From contig JAFAPF010000430.1 of NCBI GenBank assembly GCA_019247245.1, positions 1 to 9,333 of the forward strand: a DNA stretch of 9,333 nt. The letters run 5' to 3'. Below the pieces are notes generated by a model. It ran no database searches. It was not told where the DNA came from and saw only the letters and a program-made list of their open reading frames with translations. Source of the DNA: Rubrobacter sp. (GTDB taxonomy: Bacteria; Actinomycetota; Rubrobacteria; Rubrobacterales; Rubrobacteraceae). Below, one piece after another: positions 1 to 6,946 of this stretch; the stretch's first letter is position 1, and each line of letters starts with the position of its first letter. The position numbers and the translations under genes were made by a program.

Positions 1-117
1 AGCGGGGTCGACGACATCAGGAAGTTGGCTGATCTTGCCCGGAAGGCCGCATGCAGGTTCAGGCTACCAACACGGTCGCCGCGAACACGGGTCTCAGATC
101 TATTAGCTCGAGTGTAG
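1..117 (+). other. possible 3' end of a gene entering from the left (weak)
   Basis: Frame 1 on the plus strand is open from the first base to a TAG at 115-117, giving a 38-residue tail that starts SGVDDIRKLADLARKAACR and turns very arginine-rich. The first 19 residues look like an ordinary amphipathic helix; the rest does not look like protein under selection. A minus-strand reading is also open here. I do not recognise a family, and the call rests only on an open frame at the window edge. Confidence 0.15.
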
Positions 118-301
118 AGTGGTTGTAGATTGCTTCTGCCACCACGATCAGGCCGGCTAGGAAGGTGAAGGTGGCAAGTTGTTGTAAAGAAAGCTCCAAG
201 CAGCCGCGACGCGGCTCTACTCGATTCTTCTCGTCGTGCACCATCAGAATACGAACGCTCGTGCGGGTATACGGTCTGCCAGACGATCCCGGTAAAAGCA
301 T
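59..301 (-). CDS. hypothetical 80-residue protein with one possible membrane segment
   Basis: The ORF runs from ATG at 299-301 to TGA at 59-61. The N-terminal 40 residues are basic and polar; residues about 43-60 (core FTFLAGLIVVAEAIY) could form one membrane helix, and the tail is hydrophobic (VFAATVLVA). No Shine-Dalgarno sequence is visible ahead of the ATG or of the internal ATG at 242-244. It lies 40 bp downstream of the broken FAD-linked oxidase on the same strand. I do not recognise it. It may be a small real membrane protein or a chance ORF; it is the only gene-like content in the first 341 bases. Confidence 0.25.
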   Translation of the reverse strand: MLLPGSSGRPYTRTSVRILMVHDEKNRVEPRRGCLELSLQQLATFTFLAGLIVVAEAIYNHSTLELIDLRPVFAATVLVA

Positions 302-341
302 ACAAACGTTCGCTCAAAGGCCCGGTTCGTGATCACCGTAC

Positions 342-1453
342 CTAACCATCCTCGTCGCCGTCGAAGGTCAAGAGCAGCACATCCCCTAACCGGGCGACGG
401 TGCCCTGCGCGGCGGCGCGTGCCGAGCGAGCCTCTGCATTATCGAACCTCTCCCGAAGCTGCGCTATAGGAACGATCTCACGGATCACCCTCAGGATCGG
501 GTGAGACGGCACCGCCGGAAAGAACCTCTCACCCCGCACGCGATAGGCCTCCACGGCCGCAATGGTGCGTCCATGATAGGACTCGAGCACGTCCTGGAGG
601 CCCTCCTCGACCTCCGCCGACCACTCCCTCGGGTATATAAGCCCCGAAGAACAGATGGTTCTCCCCCAGCCCCCTTACACGAGCCATCTCGGGGTTCAGA
701 AACGCCAAGTGCCACAGTGGCACTCTCGCTTCGACCACTTCCGCCACGGCCCCAATCAGGCTTTGCGCCTCGTCGAAGGTGACAGCGAAGGGCACGTCCG
801 TATCAGAGCGCCGGGTTCGCAGACTCGCCTCTACCACGATACCCGCTCTCTCCGGTCCCAACGAAGGACCGCAGATCTTCCCCCCGTACTTCGCGGCGCT
901 GTCCGCCCGGCAGCACCACACTCGCCGACAGAACGTTCTCGCTCAACCAGCCGTACTCGAAGGACCCCACCCCGAGGCCGTCCATCGCTAGCCATCCGCC
1001 GACGGTGGCCCGAGGAGCGCTCGTGGGGTAGACGGCGAGGCCCCTCCCCCGAGCACGCAGGTCGTTGTCTAGCTCCAGCCACAGCGCCCCCGGTTCGGCC
1101 TTTACCCATGGTTCTTCGGGATCGGCAGGCAGGCGCGTACGGCGCATCAGGTCAAAGCGAATCAGGATGCTTACCCTGTTCATATCGCTTAGGGCACTTC
1201 CCTGCTCTACGCTAGTTCCGGGGTCGGGCGCCGTTCTAGCCCCCAGCGCAATTAGCAGCACGGAGTAACGTTCGGCCACTTCCGCGAGAAGCTCCACCTC
1301 CTCAGCGCTTACCGGCAGGACGAACGCCAGGGGCCCCTCGGTATCCGGCTTTCCCTCACGAACCAAACGCTGTTTCTGAACAAGGCGCTGCGTGATACGG
1401 TGCTCGAATACTTCTCTCAAGGTTGCGAGGGCCTCTTCGTGGGATCCTCCCAT
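342..1453 (-). pseudogene. FAD-linked oxidase (GlcD-like, FAD_binding_4), interrupted by two +1 frameshifts
   Basis: This encodes a flavoprotein oxidoreductase of the PCMH/GlcD-like class, which binds FAD and oxidises a small organic substrate that cannot be named from sequence. The start is ATG at 1451-1453, preceded by AGGAG with 8 nt spacing. The first 203 residues read cleanly, including the family-typical YPTSAPRATVGGW (about 142-154), then a Gly-rich stretch and SENVLSASVVLPGG (171-184). The reading frame then changes near 842-844, where one surplus G in a GGG run separates VGTGES from GIVVEASLRTRR, and again near 626-628, where another surplus G separates GAYIPE from EWSAEVEEGLQDV. Removing one base at each site gives 1110 nt, an unbroken 369-residue protein ending at TAG 342-344, a sensible family length. 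Either the gene is dead or both runs are sequence errors. It lies 79 bp after topB on the same strand, probably co-transcribed. Confidence 0.8.
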
Positions 1454-1532
1454 CGTCCGCGCTCCTCTGCTTTTCGGTTTGCAAAGGCCGGTTTCCAGTG
1501 ATCGAAACGCTCTTTCTAGTACGTGCTGAGTG

Positions 1533-3671
1533 CTACTCCGCCCGCTTGCTGAACTCAAGCCTGACCCCGTGCTCCCCGTCGAGGACGAGCGTGGCAGAGT
1601 AAGGCTTGCCGGCCCTACTCTTGAAGCCCTTGAGCTGTTCCGTGCGGCCCTTGGTTAATAGCCGGCGAGCCTGCGGAGCGCTTATTCGTTTGCCGGAGAT
1701 AGTCTTCCAGATGGCGAATTTGCAACCTCCCTTCCAAGCCGAGCAACCGTAGGACTTTTTGGTCTCCACAACCGGCGCTCCACACTTCGGGCAGACGCCT
1801 AAAGGCGTACTACTCGTGCCGCTATCGTTTTTGCCAGGCTTTGTGTGAGCAGTGACCTTCCCGCCCTCTTTGGTGCGCACCTCCTCGACGAAGACGGTAG
1901 CGAAACCGCTGATGTCGGCCATGAAGCTGGCGCGGTCCTCGGCGCCCTTCTCCATGCGGGCCAGGCGCTCCTCCCAATGGGCAGTCAACTCGGGCGAGGC
2001 CAGAGGGCTTTCCCCGAGAAGCCCGATCAAAGCTCGTCCCTTCCCGGTAGGAACGAGCACCTTTCTCTCTCGAACGAGGTAGCCAACCTTCAGGAGCCGT
2101 TCGATGATAGCAGCCCGCGTCGCCGGCGTCCCGAGTCCCGAGTCCTTCATGGCCTGCCTTAACTCCTCGTCCTCGACGAGCTTGCCCGCCGTCTCCATCG
2201 CGCCGAGGAGTGCCGACTCCGAATAGCGCGGCGGCGGCTTGGTCTCCCCCTCCTTGACCGCGACTTTGGAGACGGACCACTCCTCCCCGACCGAAATAGG
2301 GGGCAGTTCGGGCGGCTCTTTCTCCTTCTTGCCGCCTCCTACACCATCGGGGTAGAGCCGCCGCCATCCGGCTTCGAGGGTCACCCGCCCGCGCGATAGA
2401 AACGTCTCACCTCGTACCTCCGTGATGACGTTCGTATTCTCGAAGCGAGCCGCCGGAAAGAAGACCGCCAGGAAACGCCTCGCGACGAGGTCATAGACCT
2501 TGGCCTCGTCTGACGGTAATTCCTTGGGCGTTTTCTTGTTCGTTGGGACGATAGCGTGGTGGTCCGTAACCTTCGCGTCGTCCACGATGCGTTTGTTTAT
2601 GGGAAGCTTCGGGAGCGAGAGAAGCTCTGTAGCGAACGACTCGAGATCCTGGAGCGTGCTGACGGCCTCCACCCGCCTTTTGAGGGTGGCGACCATATCT
2701 TTGGTGAGATAGCGGCTGGAGGTACGGGGGTAGGTTATGAGCTTATGCTCTTCATAGAGGGCCTGAGCCGCTCGCAGCGTCCTCTCGGCAGCGAAGCCGT
2801 GTCTAGCGTTGGCGTTACGCTGTAGCTCGGTAAGGTCATAAAGGAGCGGCGGCTTCTCGGCCGCCGTCTTTTTCTCGGCCTTCTGTACGACCCCAGTGCC
2901 GCCCTGCACCTTCTCCACTATCTTTTCGGCGGCTCCGCGCTCTTTGAGGCGGTTTTGCTTGTTCTTGAACCAGACACCGTCATAGCTCCGTCCATCGCGT
3001 GCGAAGCGGGCATAGACCGTGTAGAACTTCTCTGGCTTGAAGTCCTCTATCTCCTTTTCGCGGTCTACGAGAAGCTTGAGGGTGGGGGTTTGGACGCGGC
3101 CGACAGATAGGACGTTGCCAGGGTAGCTGAACTTTGTGGAGTAGGCGCGGGTGGCGTTCATGCCTACGATCCAATCAGCCTCGCCGCGGCTGCGAGCCGC
3201 GTCCTCGAGGGGTTTGAGGTCCTGGCCATCGCGCAGAGAGGCGAAGCCGTCCCGTATAGCCTCGGGGGTAAGGGAGGAGACCCACAGCCTATAGATGGGC
3301 TTTTTGCAACTACTGAGCTCGTAGAGGTAGGTGAAGATGAGCTCTCCCTCCCTCCCTGCGTCGCACGCGTTGACGATATCGACGACGGTAGAGGAACGCA
3401 TCAAAGACTTGACCACCGCAAACTGCTCGCGGGTCCTCGGGTTGACCTCGACCTTGAACTTCGCAGGAATGATAGGGAGTGTCTCCAGGCGCCATCTCTT
3501 GTACTCCTCCTCGCCGTAGGCATCGGGTGGGGCGAGCTCCGCGAGGTGCCCGAGCGCCCAGGTGACAGTCCATCCCTCCCCGACTAATGACCCCTTCCCG
3601 CGGCGATGGCGCCCCAGGGCGTTTGCCAGGTCCCTGGCTACGGATGGCTTCTCGGCGACGACGAGCCTCAT
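1533..3671 (-). CDS. topB: DNA topoisomerase III (type IA)
   Basis: This type IA topoisomerase (712 residues) passes single DNA strands through a transient 5'-phosphotyrosine break, relaxing or decatenating DNA in the cytoplasm. The N-terminal Toprim domain is complete: VAEKPSVARDL (5-15, catalytic Glu7) and DAGREGE (104-110, metal-binding acids). The active-site tyrosine is Tyr314 in LITYPRTSSRYL, and SVGRVQTPTLKLLVDRE (189-205) is a strong family motif. The C-terminus carries a four-Cys zinc-ribbon-like element (Cys627, Cys630, Cys643, Cys650) followed by a topoisomerase C-terminal repeat (KFAIWKTISGKRIS and onward). Length is normal for bacterial TopB. The ATG at 3669-3671 has no Shine-Dalgarno sequence but a TATACT box 6 bp upstream, suggesting a leaderless mRNA. 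It sits between the hydrolase (52 bp upstream) and the oxidase. TopB is often carried by mobile elements, but nothing here suggests that: base composition matches the neighbours. Confidence 0.96.
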   Translation of the reverse strand: MRLVVAEKPSVARDLANALGRHRRGKGSLVGEGWTVTWALGHLAELAPPDAYGEEEYKRWRLETLPIIPAKFKVEVNPRTREQFAVVKSLMRSSTVVDIVNACDAGREGELIFTYLYELSSCKKPIYRLWVSSLTPEAIRDGFASLRDGQDLKPLEDAARSRGEADWIVGMNATRAYSTKFSYPGNVLSVGRVQTPTLKLLVDREKEIEDFKPEKFYTVYARFARDGRSYDGVWFKNKQNRLKERGAAEKIVEKVQGGTGVVQKAEKKTAAEKPPLLYDLTELQRNANARHGFAAERTLRAAQALYEEHKLITYPRTSSRYLTKDMVATLKRRVEAVSTLQDLESFATELLSLPKLPINKRIVDDAKVTDHHAIVPTNKKTPKELPSDEAKVYDLVARRFLAVFFPAARFENTNVITEVRGETFLSRGRVTLEAGWRRLYPDGVGGGKKEKEPPELPPISVGEEWSVSKVAVKEGETKPPPRYSESALLGAMETAGKLVEDEELRQAMKDSGLGTPATRAAIIERLLKVGYLVRERKVLVPTGKGRALIGLLGESPLASPELTAHWEERLARMEKGAEDRASFMADISGFATVFVEEVRTKEGGKVTAHTKPGKNDSGTSSTPLGVCPKCGAPVVETKKSYGCSAWKGGCKFAIWKTISGKRISAPQARRLLTKGRTEQLKGFKSRAGKPYSATLVLDGEHGVRLEFSKRAE

Positions 3672-3677
3672 AGGGCG

Positions 3678-3683
3678 AGTATA
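3678..3683 (-). promoter_or_regulatory. putative -10 box of topB (leaderless transcript)
   Basis: Minus-strand TATACT ends 6 bp before the topB ATG, so the expected transcription start falls on or next to the A of the start codon. No Shine-Dalgarno sequence lies in between and no convincing -35 hexamer is visible. Leaderless mRNAs are common in actinobacteria; here it is an inference from spacing. Confidence 0.4.
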
Positions 3684-3723
3684 CGGGATAGAAGCCCAGG
3701 CCCCATCCCCCGCGTCTTCTCTG

Positions 3724-4593
3724 CTAGGTTTGTAACGTCGCGAGAAAGTTCTCTATAGCCTTGACCGTGGTTGGCGGAGCAGAGTAGAGGATGTCGTAGT
3801 GGTTCGTGTCCTCGACCTTGACCAGCGAGCTATCGGGGATGGTGTTATCCATACGCCGGGCATCGTCCGGGGGAAGGATGAAGCCTTCCTTGGGGCCGGC
3901 GAGGTCGACGGTCGATAGCAGTATAAGGGTAGGACACCGGATGCGTGACCACAGCTCAGAGAGGACAAAGTTATACATCTTCTCGCGGTCTTTGCGGATG
4001 GTTTGAAGGTCGGCAACGGGGTGGTAACGACCATCGTCCCCAGGTTGGACATCGCCACCGAAGTAGCGCTGGAGATGCTCGTCCCAGCGGTCCTCGAAGA
4101 CGGGCTGGCTCTTGAGGTACTCCAGATAGGCCTCGCGGGAGGAGTAGGTCCCTTCGAGGCGCTTGATCGATGGATCTAGAAGGGCGTCGATCTCGTCGGT
4201 TACGTCGGACCCGCCGTCTATGAGAACGAGCCCGGAGAGACGTTCGGGGTAGTGAGCAGCGAGGTATACCCCGATCATGGCACCCATCGAATGGCCAACT
4301 AGCACGACCCTCTCTAGCCCCTCCCGATCCATGAGCCCGAGGAGATCCCGTGTATGCTCTGGGATACCGCCCTGTACCGCGCCGATCTCCCTCGAAGCCC
4401 CCCTTCCGCGCAGGTCCGGGGCGACGAACCACCAGGTATCGTCGGGCATCCCGTTGGCAGGATCGAGACCCTCTACCAGGGCCTCGAAGGCCTCTGCTCG
4501 CCCGGTGAGACCGTGAACGAGGAGGGCTGCGTGGGGCGCTTCCGGGACTCCCCACTCGACGGTACTCAGGTTTACATCTTGGGATTGCGTTAT
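3724..4593 (-). CDS. alpha/beta-fold hydrolase, apparent ATA start
   Basis: This is a single-domain alpha/beta hydrolase of about 289 residues; its substrate cannot be inferred. Visible family features are the oxyanion-hole motif HGLTG (27-31), APDLRGRG (58-65), the nucleophile elbow GHSMGA with Ser102, an acid candidate Asp230 after strand 7 (LILLSTVDLA) and catalytic His265 in TNHYDIL. The first ATG in frame is at 4447-4449, but starting there would remove strand 1 and the oxyanion-hole motif. Upstream, the frame is open to a TAA at 4639-4641 with no ATG, GTG or TTG. The best start is ATA at 4591-4593, 8 nt after AAGGAG (minus strand, 4602-4607), giving a natural N-terminus MTQSQDVNLSTVEWG. 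So this is either a real ATA initiator or a start codon lost by one substitution. It is divergent from the YihY-family gene and heads the leftward topB/oxidase series. Confidence 0.85.
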   Translation of the reverse strand: MTQSQDVNLSTVEWGVPEAPHAALLVHGLTGRAEAFEALVEGLDPANGMPDDTWWFVAPDLRGRGASREIGAVQGGIPEHTRDLLGLMDREGLERVVLVGHSMGAMIGVYLAAHYPERLSGLVLIDGGSDVTDEIDALLDPSIKRLEGTYSSREAYLEYLKSQPVFEDRWDEHLQRYFGGDVQPGDDGRYHPVADLQTIRKDREKMYNFVLSELWSRIRCPTLILLSTVDLAGPKEGFILPPDDARRMDNTIPDSSLVKVEDTNHYDILYSAPPTTVKAIENFLATLQT

Positions 4594-4601
4594 ATCCTGC
4601 G

Positions 4602-4607
4602 CTCCTT
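4602..4607 (-). promoter_or_regulatory. ribosome binding site that decides the hydrolase start
   Basis: Minus-strand AAGGAG lies 8 nt before the in-frame ATA at 4591-4593, optimal spacing. No such site lies ahead of the in-frame CTG at 4567-4569 or the internal ATG at 4447-4449. This is the main reason for placing the hydrolase start at the ATA. Confidence 0.5.
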
Positions 4608-4637
4608 CTACCGTCTTCGATACTCCGGGATACTCAT

Positions 4638-4643
4638 TTTATA
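4638..4643 (-). promoter_or_regulatory. putative -10 box for the hydrolase transcript
   Basis: Minus-strand TATAAA (followed by AT) lies about 45 bp upstream of the proposed hydrolase start, in the divergent gap shared with the YihY-family gene. Initiation about 7 bp downstream would leave a short leader carrying the AAGGAG site. No clear -35 box is seen. Confidence 0.35.
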
Positions 4644-4689
4644 TGGCCCGAGCATACCTTCAGGCGGCACGAGCCACCTGTAGATAAGC

Positions 4690-4709
4690 TCCGCAAGAGC
4701 GTTTGCGGA
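4690..4709. repeat. 7-bp inverted repeat in the divergent promoter region
   Basis: The arms TCCGCAA (4690-4696) and TTGCGGA (4703-4709) are perfect inverted copies around a 6-bp centre. The element lies between the leftward hydrolase promoter and the rightward YihY-family promoter, about 50 bp from each putative -10 box, so it could be an operator for a dimeric regulator. It lacks a T-tract directly after the stem, so a terminator is less likely. Confidence 0.4.
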
Positions 4710-4761
4710 TGGCGAAAAAGCTAGAGCGTTTTTGTCTCAACCCGCATACCAAGATCGGGGT

Positions 4762-4767
4762 TATAAT
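4762..4767 (+). promoter_or_regulatory. -10 box of the YihY-family gene
   Basis: A perfect TATAAT ends 15 bp before the ATG at 4783. Expected transcription start is about 4774, leaving a leader of under 10 nt without a Shine-Dalgarno sequence, so translation is probably leaderless or nearly so. No consensus -35 is seen at 16-18 bp spacing. The box also argues against starting the protein at the in-frame TTG at 4732, which would lie upstream of the transcript. Confidence 0.5.
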
Positions 4768-4782
4768 CAGATTTGCTTGCTT

Positions 4783-5784
4783 ATGGAGAGCTCTGGGAAC
4801 AAAAGAGGCGAGAACTCGGCGAACCTGGGGCTGTCGGAAGCCAAGCTCCGAGCTGTAGCCAAGCGCCCTGTGGGGGGGTCGCCGAAGAACTTCTTTCACG
4901 ACCTGAGGACGCTTTTCACTTTCACCGCGCTCAAGAAGGCGGTGGTGGAGTTCCAGCAGGACGATGCCCTTGGGCTCGCGGCGCAACTAGCATACTACCT
5001 GACCCTGGCCCTCTTCCCGTTCATCCTCTTTGTGGTCTCGTTGATGGGCACCTTCTCGACCCCGCAGCTGGCGGACTATATTCTGGAGTACTTGCGCCAG
5101 GTCCTTCCGGATCCGGTATACGAAACCGTGAGTAACTACACAGGCGATGTCTTGAGCGGGCGTAACCCCGCACCGGGCCTGCTCTCCTTCGGCATCCTCG
5201 CCACTATCTGGGCCGCCTCGGGGGTTTTCTCGGCGCTCATAAACGCCCTAAATCGGGCCTACAACGCGCAAGAGACGCGGCCGTTCTGGAAGGTCAAGGG
5301 GATCGCCATCCTCATGACGTTGGGACTGTCAATACTCGTCCTCGTGGGGGTCTTGCTCGTGGTAGCCGGTCCTCCCATCGGGAGGGCTATCGCCGACATC
5401 TTCGGGCTCGGAGACATCTTCGTATTGGTGTGGAACAGCGTGCGGTGGCCCGTAGCGTTACTGTTTCTAGTCACCGTGGTAGCGCTCCTCTACTACTTCG
5501 CTCCCAACGTCGATCAGCCTTTTCGTTGGATCACTCCAGGAGGCTTTATAGGCGTTGTCCTCTGGGTTCTGGCGAGCATTGGTTTCAACATCTACGTCTC
5601 CAACTTCGGCTCCTATGACAAGACTTATGGCTCTATCGGAACAGCCATCGTCCTGCTGCTCTACTTTTACATCTCCTCCTTGACTATTCTCTTCGGCGCC
5701 GAGCTGAACGCCACTTTGGCCAGGATGAAAGAGGAGATCTCCGGCAAGCAGGTCATCGACGCAGAGCCCCCCAATAACTGTTGA
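4783..5784 (+). CDS. YihY/virulence factor BrkB family membrane protein
   Basis: This integral inner-membrane protein (333 residues) belongs to the YihY/BrkB family. Members were once annotated as RNase BN, which is not supported; their transport or envelope role is not settled. About 60 polar N-terminal residues precede six predicted membrane helices at roughly 66-88, 132-155, 174-197, 222-240, 250-272 and 284-306. Family-typical stretches are AAQLAYYLTLALFPF (66-80), TIWAASGVFSALINALNRAY (141-160) and YGSIGTAIVLLLYFYISS (282-299), followed by LFGAELNA (303-310) and a short polar tail. The ATG at 4783 was chosen over an upstream in-frame TTG because the TATAAT box lies between them. The TGA at 5782-5784 directly abuts the panB stop codon on the other strand. 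I see no sign of transfer. Confidence 0.93.
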   Translation: MESSGNKRGENSANLGLSEAKLRAVAKRPVGGSPKNFFHDLRTLFTFTALKKAVVEFQQDDALGLAAQLAYYLTLALFPFILFVVSLMGTFSTPQLADYILEYLRQVLPDPVYETVSNYTGDVLSGRNPAPGLLSFGILATIWAASGVFSALINALNRAYNAQETRPFWKVKGIAILMTLGLSILVLVGVLLVVAGPPIGRAIADIFGLGDIFVLVWNSVRWPVALLFLVTVVALLYYFAPNVDQPFRWITPGGFIGVVLWVLASIGFNIYVSNFGSYDKTYGSIGTAIVLLLYFYISSLTILFGAELNATLARMKEEISGKQVIDAEPPNNC

Positions 5785-6630
5785 CTACCTGCTTAACTTA
5801 GCCTCTTCCTGAGGATCCATAGAATAGGTGTGTTCTTCAGTCGGGAATGTTCCGGCCTTGACCTCAGAAACATAGCGGCGTACCGCAGCCTCGGCTGTGC
5901 TGGCAAGGTGAGCGTAGCGCTTGAGGTAGCGAGGGGTCATGGCCTCCTGGAGACCGAGCATATCTGGCGTCACGAGGACCTGGCCATCGCATCCGGCCCC
6001 GGCCCCGATGCCGATGACCGGAACGGTGAGGCTTCTGCTGAGGAGCATGCCGACGGGCGCGGGGACAGCCTCTATGACGATCATGAAGGCGCCTGCCTTC
6101 TCCAATGCTCTCCCGCTCTCGAAGAGTGCCAGGGCATCTTCAGCGGTTCTGGCCTGTACCTTGAAGCCGCCAACCTTCGTGGCTGTCTGGGGCAGGAGGC
6201 CCACGTGGCCGACGACGGGGATGCCGGCGTCGGCGACGGCCCGGACGGTCGGAGCCATCTCGATACCACCCTCGAGCTTGACGGCGGCGCAGCCGCCTTC
6301 TTTGATGAGACGGGTGGCGGAGCGGATAGCCTGCGAGGGGTCCTCATTGTAGGAGCCGAAGGGGAGGTCCCCGATCACGAACGCTTCGTGCGCCCCGCGC
6401 ACCACAGCCTTTACGTGGTGGATCATCTCCTCCAACGTCACGTACACGGTCGAGTCGTAGCCGAGTACTACCATTCCTAAAGTATCCCCAACAAGCAAAA
6501 CATCCACCCCGGCCTCGTTGAGCAGCCGGGCAGTCGGGTAGTCGTAGGTAGTGAGCATGGAGATCTTCTCTCCCCGCTCCTTCATCTCCCTTAGAGTGGG
6601 TATACTTATCTGCCTCTTGCTCTCAGCCAC
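5785..6630 (-). CDS. panB: 3-methyl-2-oxobutanoate hydroxymethyltransferase (ketopantoate hydroxymethyltransferase)
   Basis: PanB transfers a hydroxymethyl group from 5,10-methylenetetrahydrofolate to 2-oxoisovalerate to make ketopantoate, the committed step of pantothenate and hence coenzyme A synthesis; it is a cytoplasmic (beta/alpha)8 barrel. Counting from the GTG at 6628-6630 (281 residues), the magnesium and catalytic residues are all in place: Asp49 in LLVGDTLG, Asp88 in GDLPFGSY, Lys118 and Glu120 in VKLEGG, His142 in GHVGLLPQ and Glu187 in VIEAVPAP, matching the E. coli set by family knowledge. This start has GGAGG 5 nt upstream; a GTG at 6640-6642 would add four residues but would consume that site. 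Length is normal. No other pan genes are in the window, so it stands alone here. Its TAG (5785-5787) touches the stop of the convergent YihY-family gene, leaving no room for a terminator between them. Confidence 0.97.
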   Translation of the reverse strand: MAESKRQISIPTLREMKERGEKISMLTTYDYPTARLLNEAGVDVLLVGDTLGMVVLGYDSTVYVTLEEMIHHVKAVVRGAHEAFVIGDLPFGSYNEDPSQAIRSATRLIKEGGCAAVKLEGGIEMAPTVRAVADAGIPVVGHVGLLPQTATKVGGFKVQARTAEDALALFESGRALEKAGAFMIVIEAVPAPVGMLLSRSLTVPVIGIGAGAGCDGQVLVTPDMLGLQEAMTPRYLKRYAHLASTAEAAVRRYVSEVKAGTFPTEEHTYSMDPQEEAKLSR

Positions 6631-6664
6631 GAGCACCTCCACCAGACCTGCAGATCCGGCCGCA

Positions 6665-6670
6665 AGTGTA
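6665..6670 (-). promoter_or_regulatory. possible -10 box of panB
   Basis: Minus-strand TACACT lies about 34 bp upstream of the preferred panB GTG, leaving room for a short leader that includes the GGAGG site. No good -35 is visible. Weak call. Confidence 0.3.
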
Positions 6671-6727
6671 GCACCCGTAGCCGTCAGAGGGTGCTCGAAA
6701 TCGCTCTCTGATCGCCATCCTTTCTGC

Positions 6728-6733
6728 TATAAT
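6728..6733 (+). promoter_or_regulatory. -10 box of the tRNA-Ser gene
   Basis: A perfect TATAAT lies 12 bp before the first base of the tRNA. The short distance fits a tRNA transcript with a brief 5' leader removed by RNase P. No consensus -35 hexamer is seen at 17 bp. Confidence 0.55.
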
Positions 6734-6745
6734 TCGCCCTTCAGT

Positions 6746-6835
6746 GGAGGAGTGGCCGAGTGGTTGAAGGCGGCACCCTGCTAAGGTGTTATACCTCTTA
6801 ACGGGGTATCGAGGGTTCGAATCCCTCCTCCTCCG
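6746..6835 (+). tRNA. tRNA-Ser (anticodon GCU)
   Basis: The 90-nt type II cloverleaf has acceptor arms GGAGGAG (6746-6752) and CTCCTCC (6828-6834), discriminator G6835, a D-arm containing GCCGAGTGGTTGAAGGC, and an anticodon loop CTGCTAA with anticodon GCT between GCACC and GGTGT. A long variable arm follows (about 6790-6810), then a T-arm GAGGG-TTCGAAT-CCCTC (6811-6827). CCA is not encoded. It decodes AGC and AGU serine codons. The tyrosine-recombinase gene downstream has its 3' end toward this tRNA, so the tRNA 3' part is the probable integration target; the tRNA itself is intact. Confidence 0.97.
6811..6835. other. presumed attachment-site core at the tRNA 3' end
   Basis: Tyrosine recombinases of genomic islands often recombine within the T-arm and acceptor end of a tRNA, leaving a short direct copy at the far end of the element. 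The tRNA/integrase orientation here fits that. No second copy of this stretch exists elsewhere in the window, so the extent of the core is a guess and the other end must lie beyond 9333. Confidence 0.35.
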
Positions 6836-6905
6836 CTCTTATTTCTTCCATTTTGCAGAATAAACATAATAGCGAACGAAAAGGTTAGGCCTTCTTTCAG
6901 CCTTT

Positions 6906-6929
6906 TTGACACCAACGTTGACACCAACG
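6906..6929. repeat. perfect tandem repeat of a 12-bp unit
   Basis: TTGACACCAACG occurs twice with no gap (6906-6917 and 6918-6929), in the gap between tRNA-Ser and the integrase stop codon. Its position makes an accessory binding site for recombinase or excisionase plausible, but this is inference. It also resembles two adjacent -35 hexamers (TTGACA), with no matching -10 evident. Confidence 0.6.
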
Positions 6930-6946
6930 CAGCTCGAAGGGACTTT

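Noticed and set aside
655..1215. Plus-strand ORF of 186 residues opposite the FAD-linked oxidase
   Set aside because: Arg/Pro/Ser-rich shadow composition with no domain, opposite a recognisable coding region in the other strand.
3724..4449. Short hydrolase of 241 residues starting at the first ATG
   Set aside because: It would drop strand 1 and the oxyanion-hole HGLTG, which are clearly encoded just upstream in the same frame.
4732..4782. Upstream TTG start extending the YihY-family protein by 17 residues
   Set aside because: A perfect TATAAT box (4762-4767) lies inside the extension, so a transcript from it could not carry that start.
5830..6480. Plus-strand ORF of 216 residues opposite panB
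   Set aside because: Shadow of a highly conserved complete panB gene.
6879..6907. Possible terminator after tRNA-Ser: AGGC/GCCT stem before a T5 run
   Set aside because: The stem is only 4 bp with a 9-nt loop and the upstream A-run pairs only across a bulge; too weak to call.
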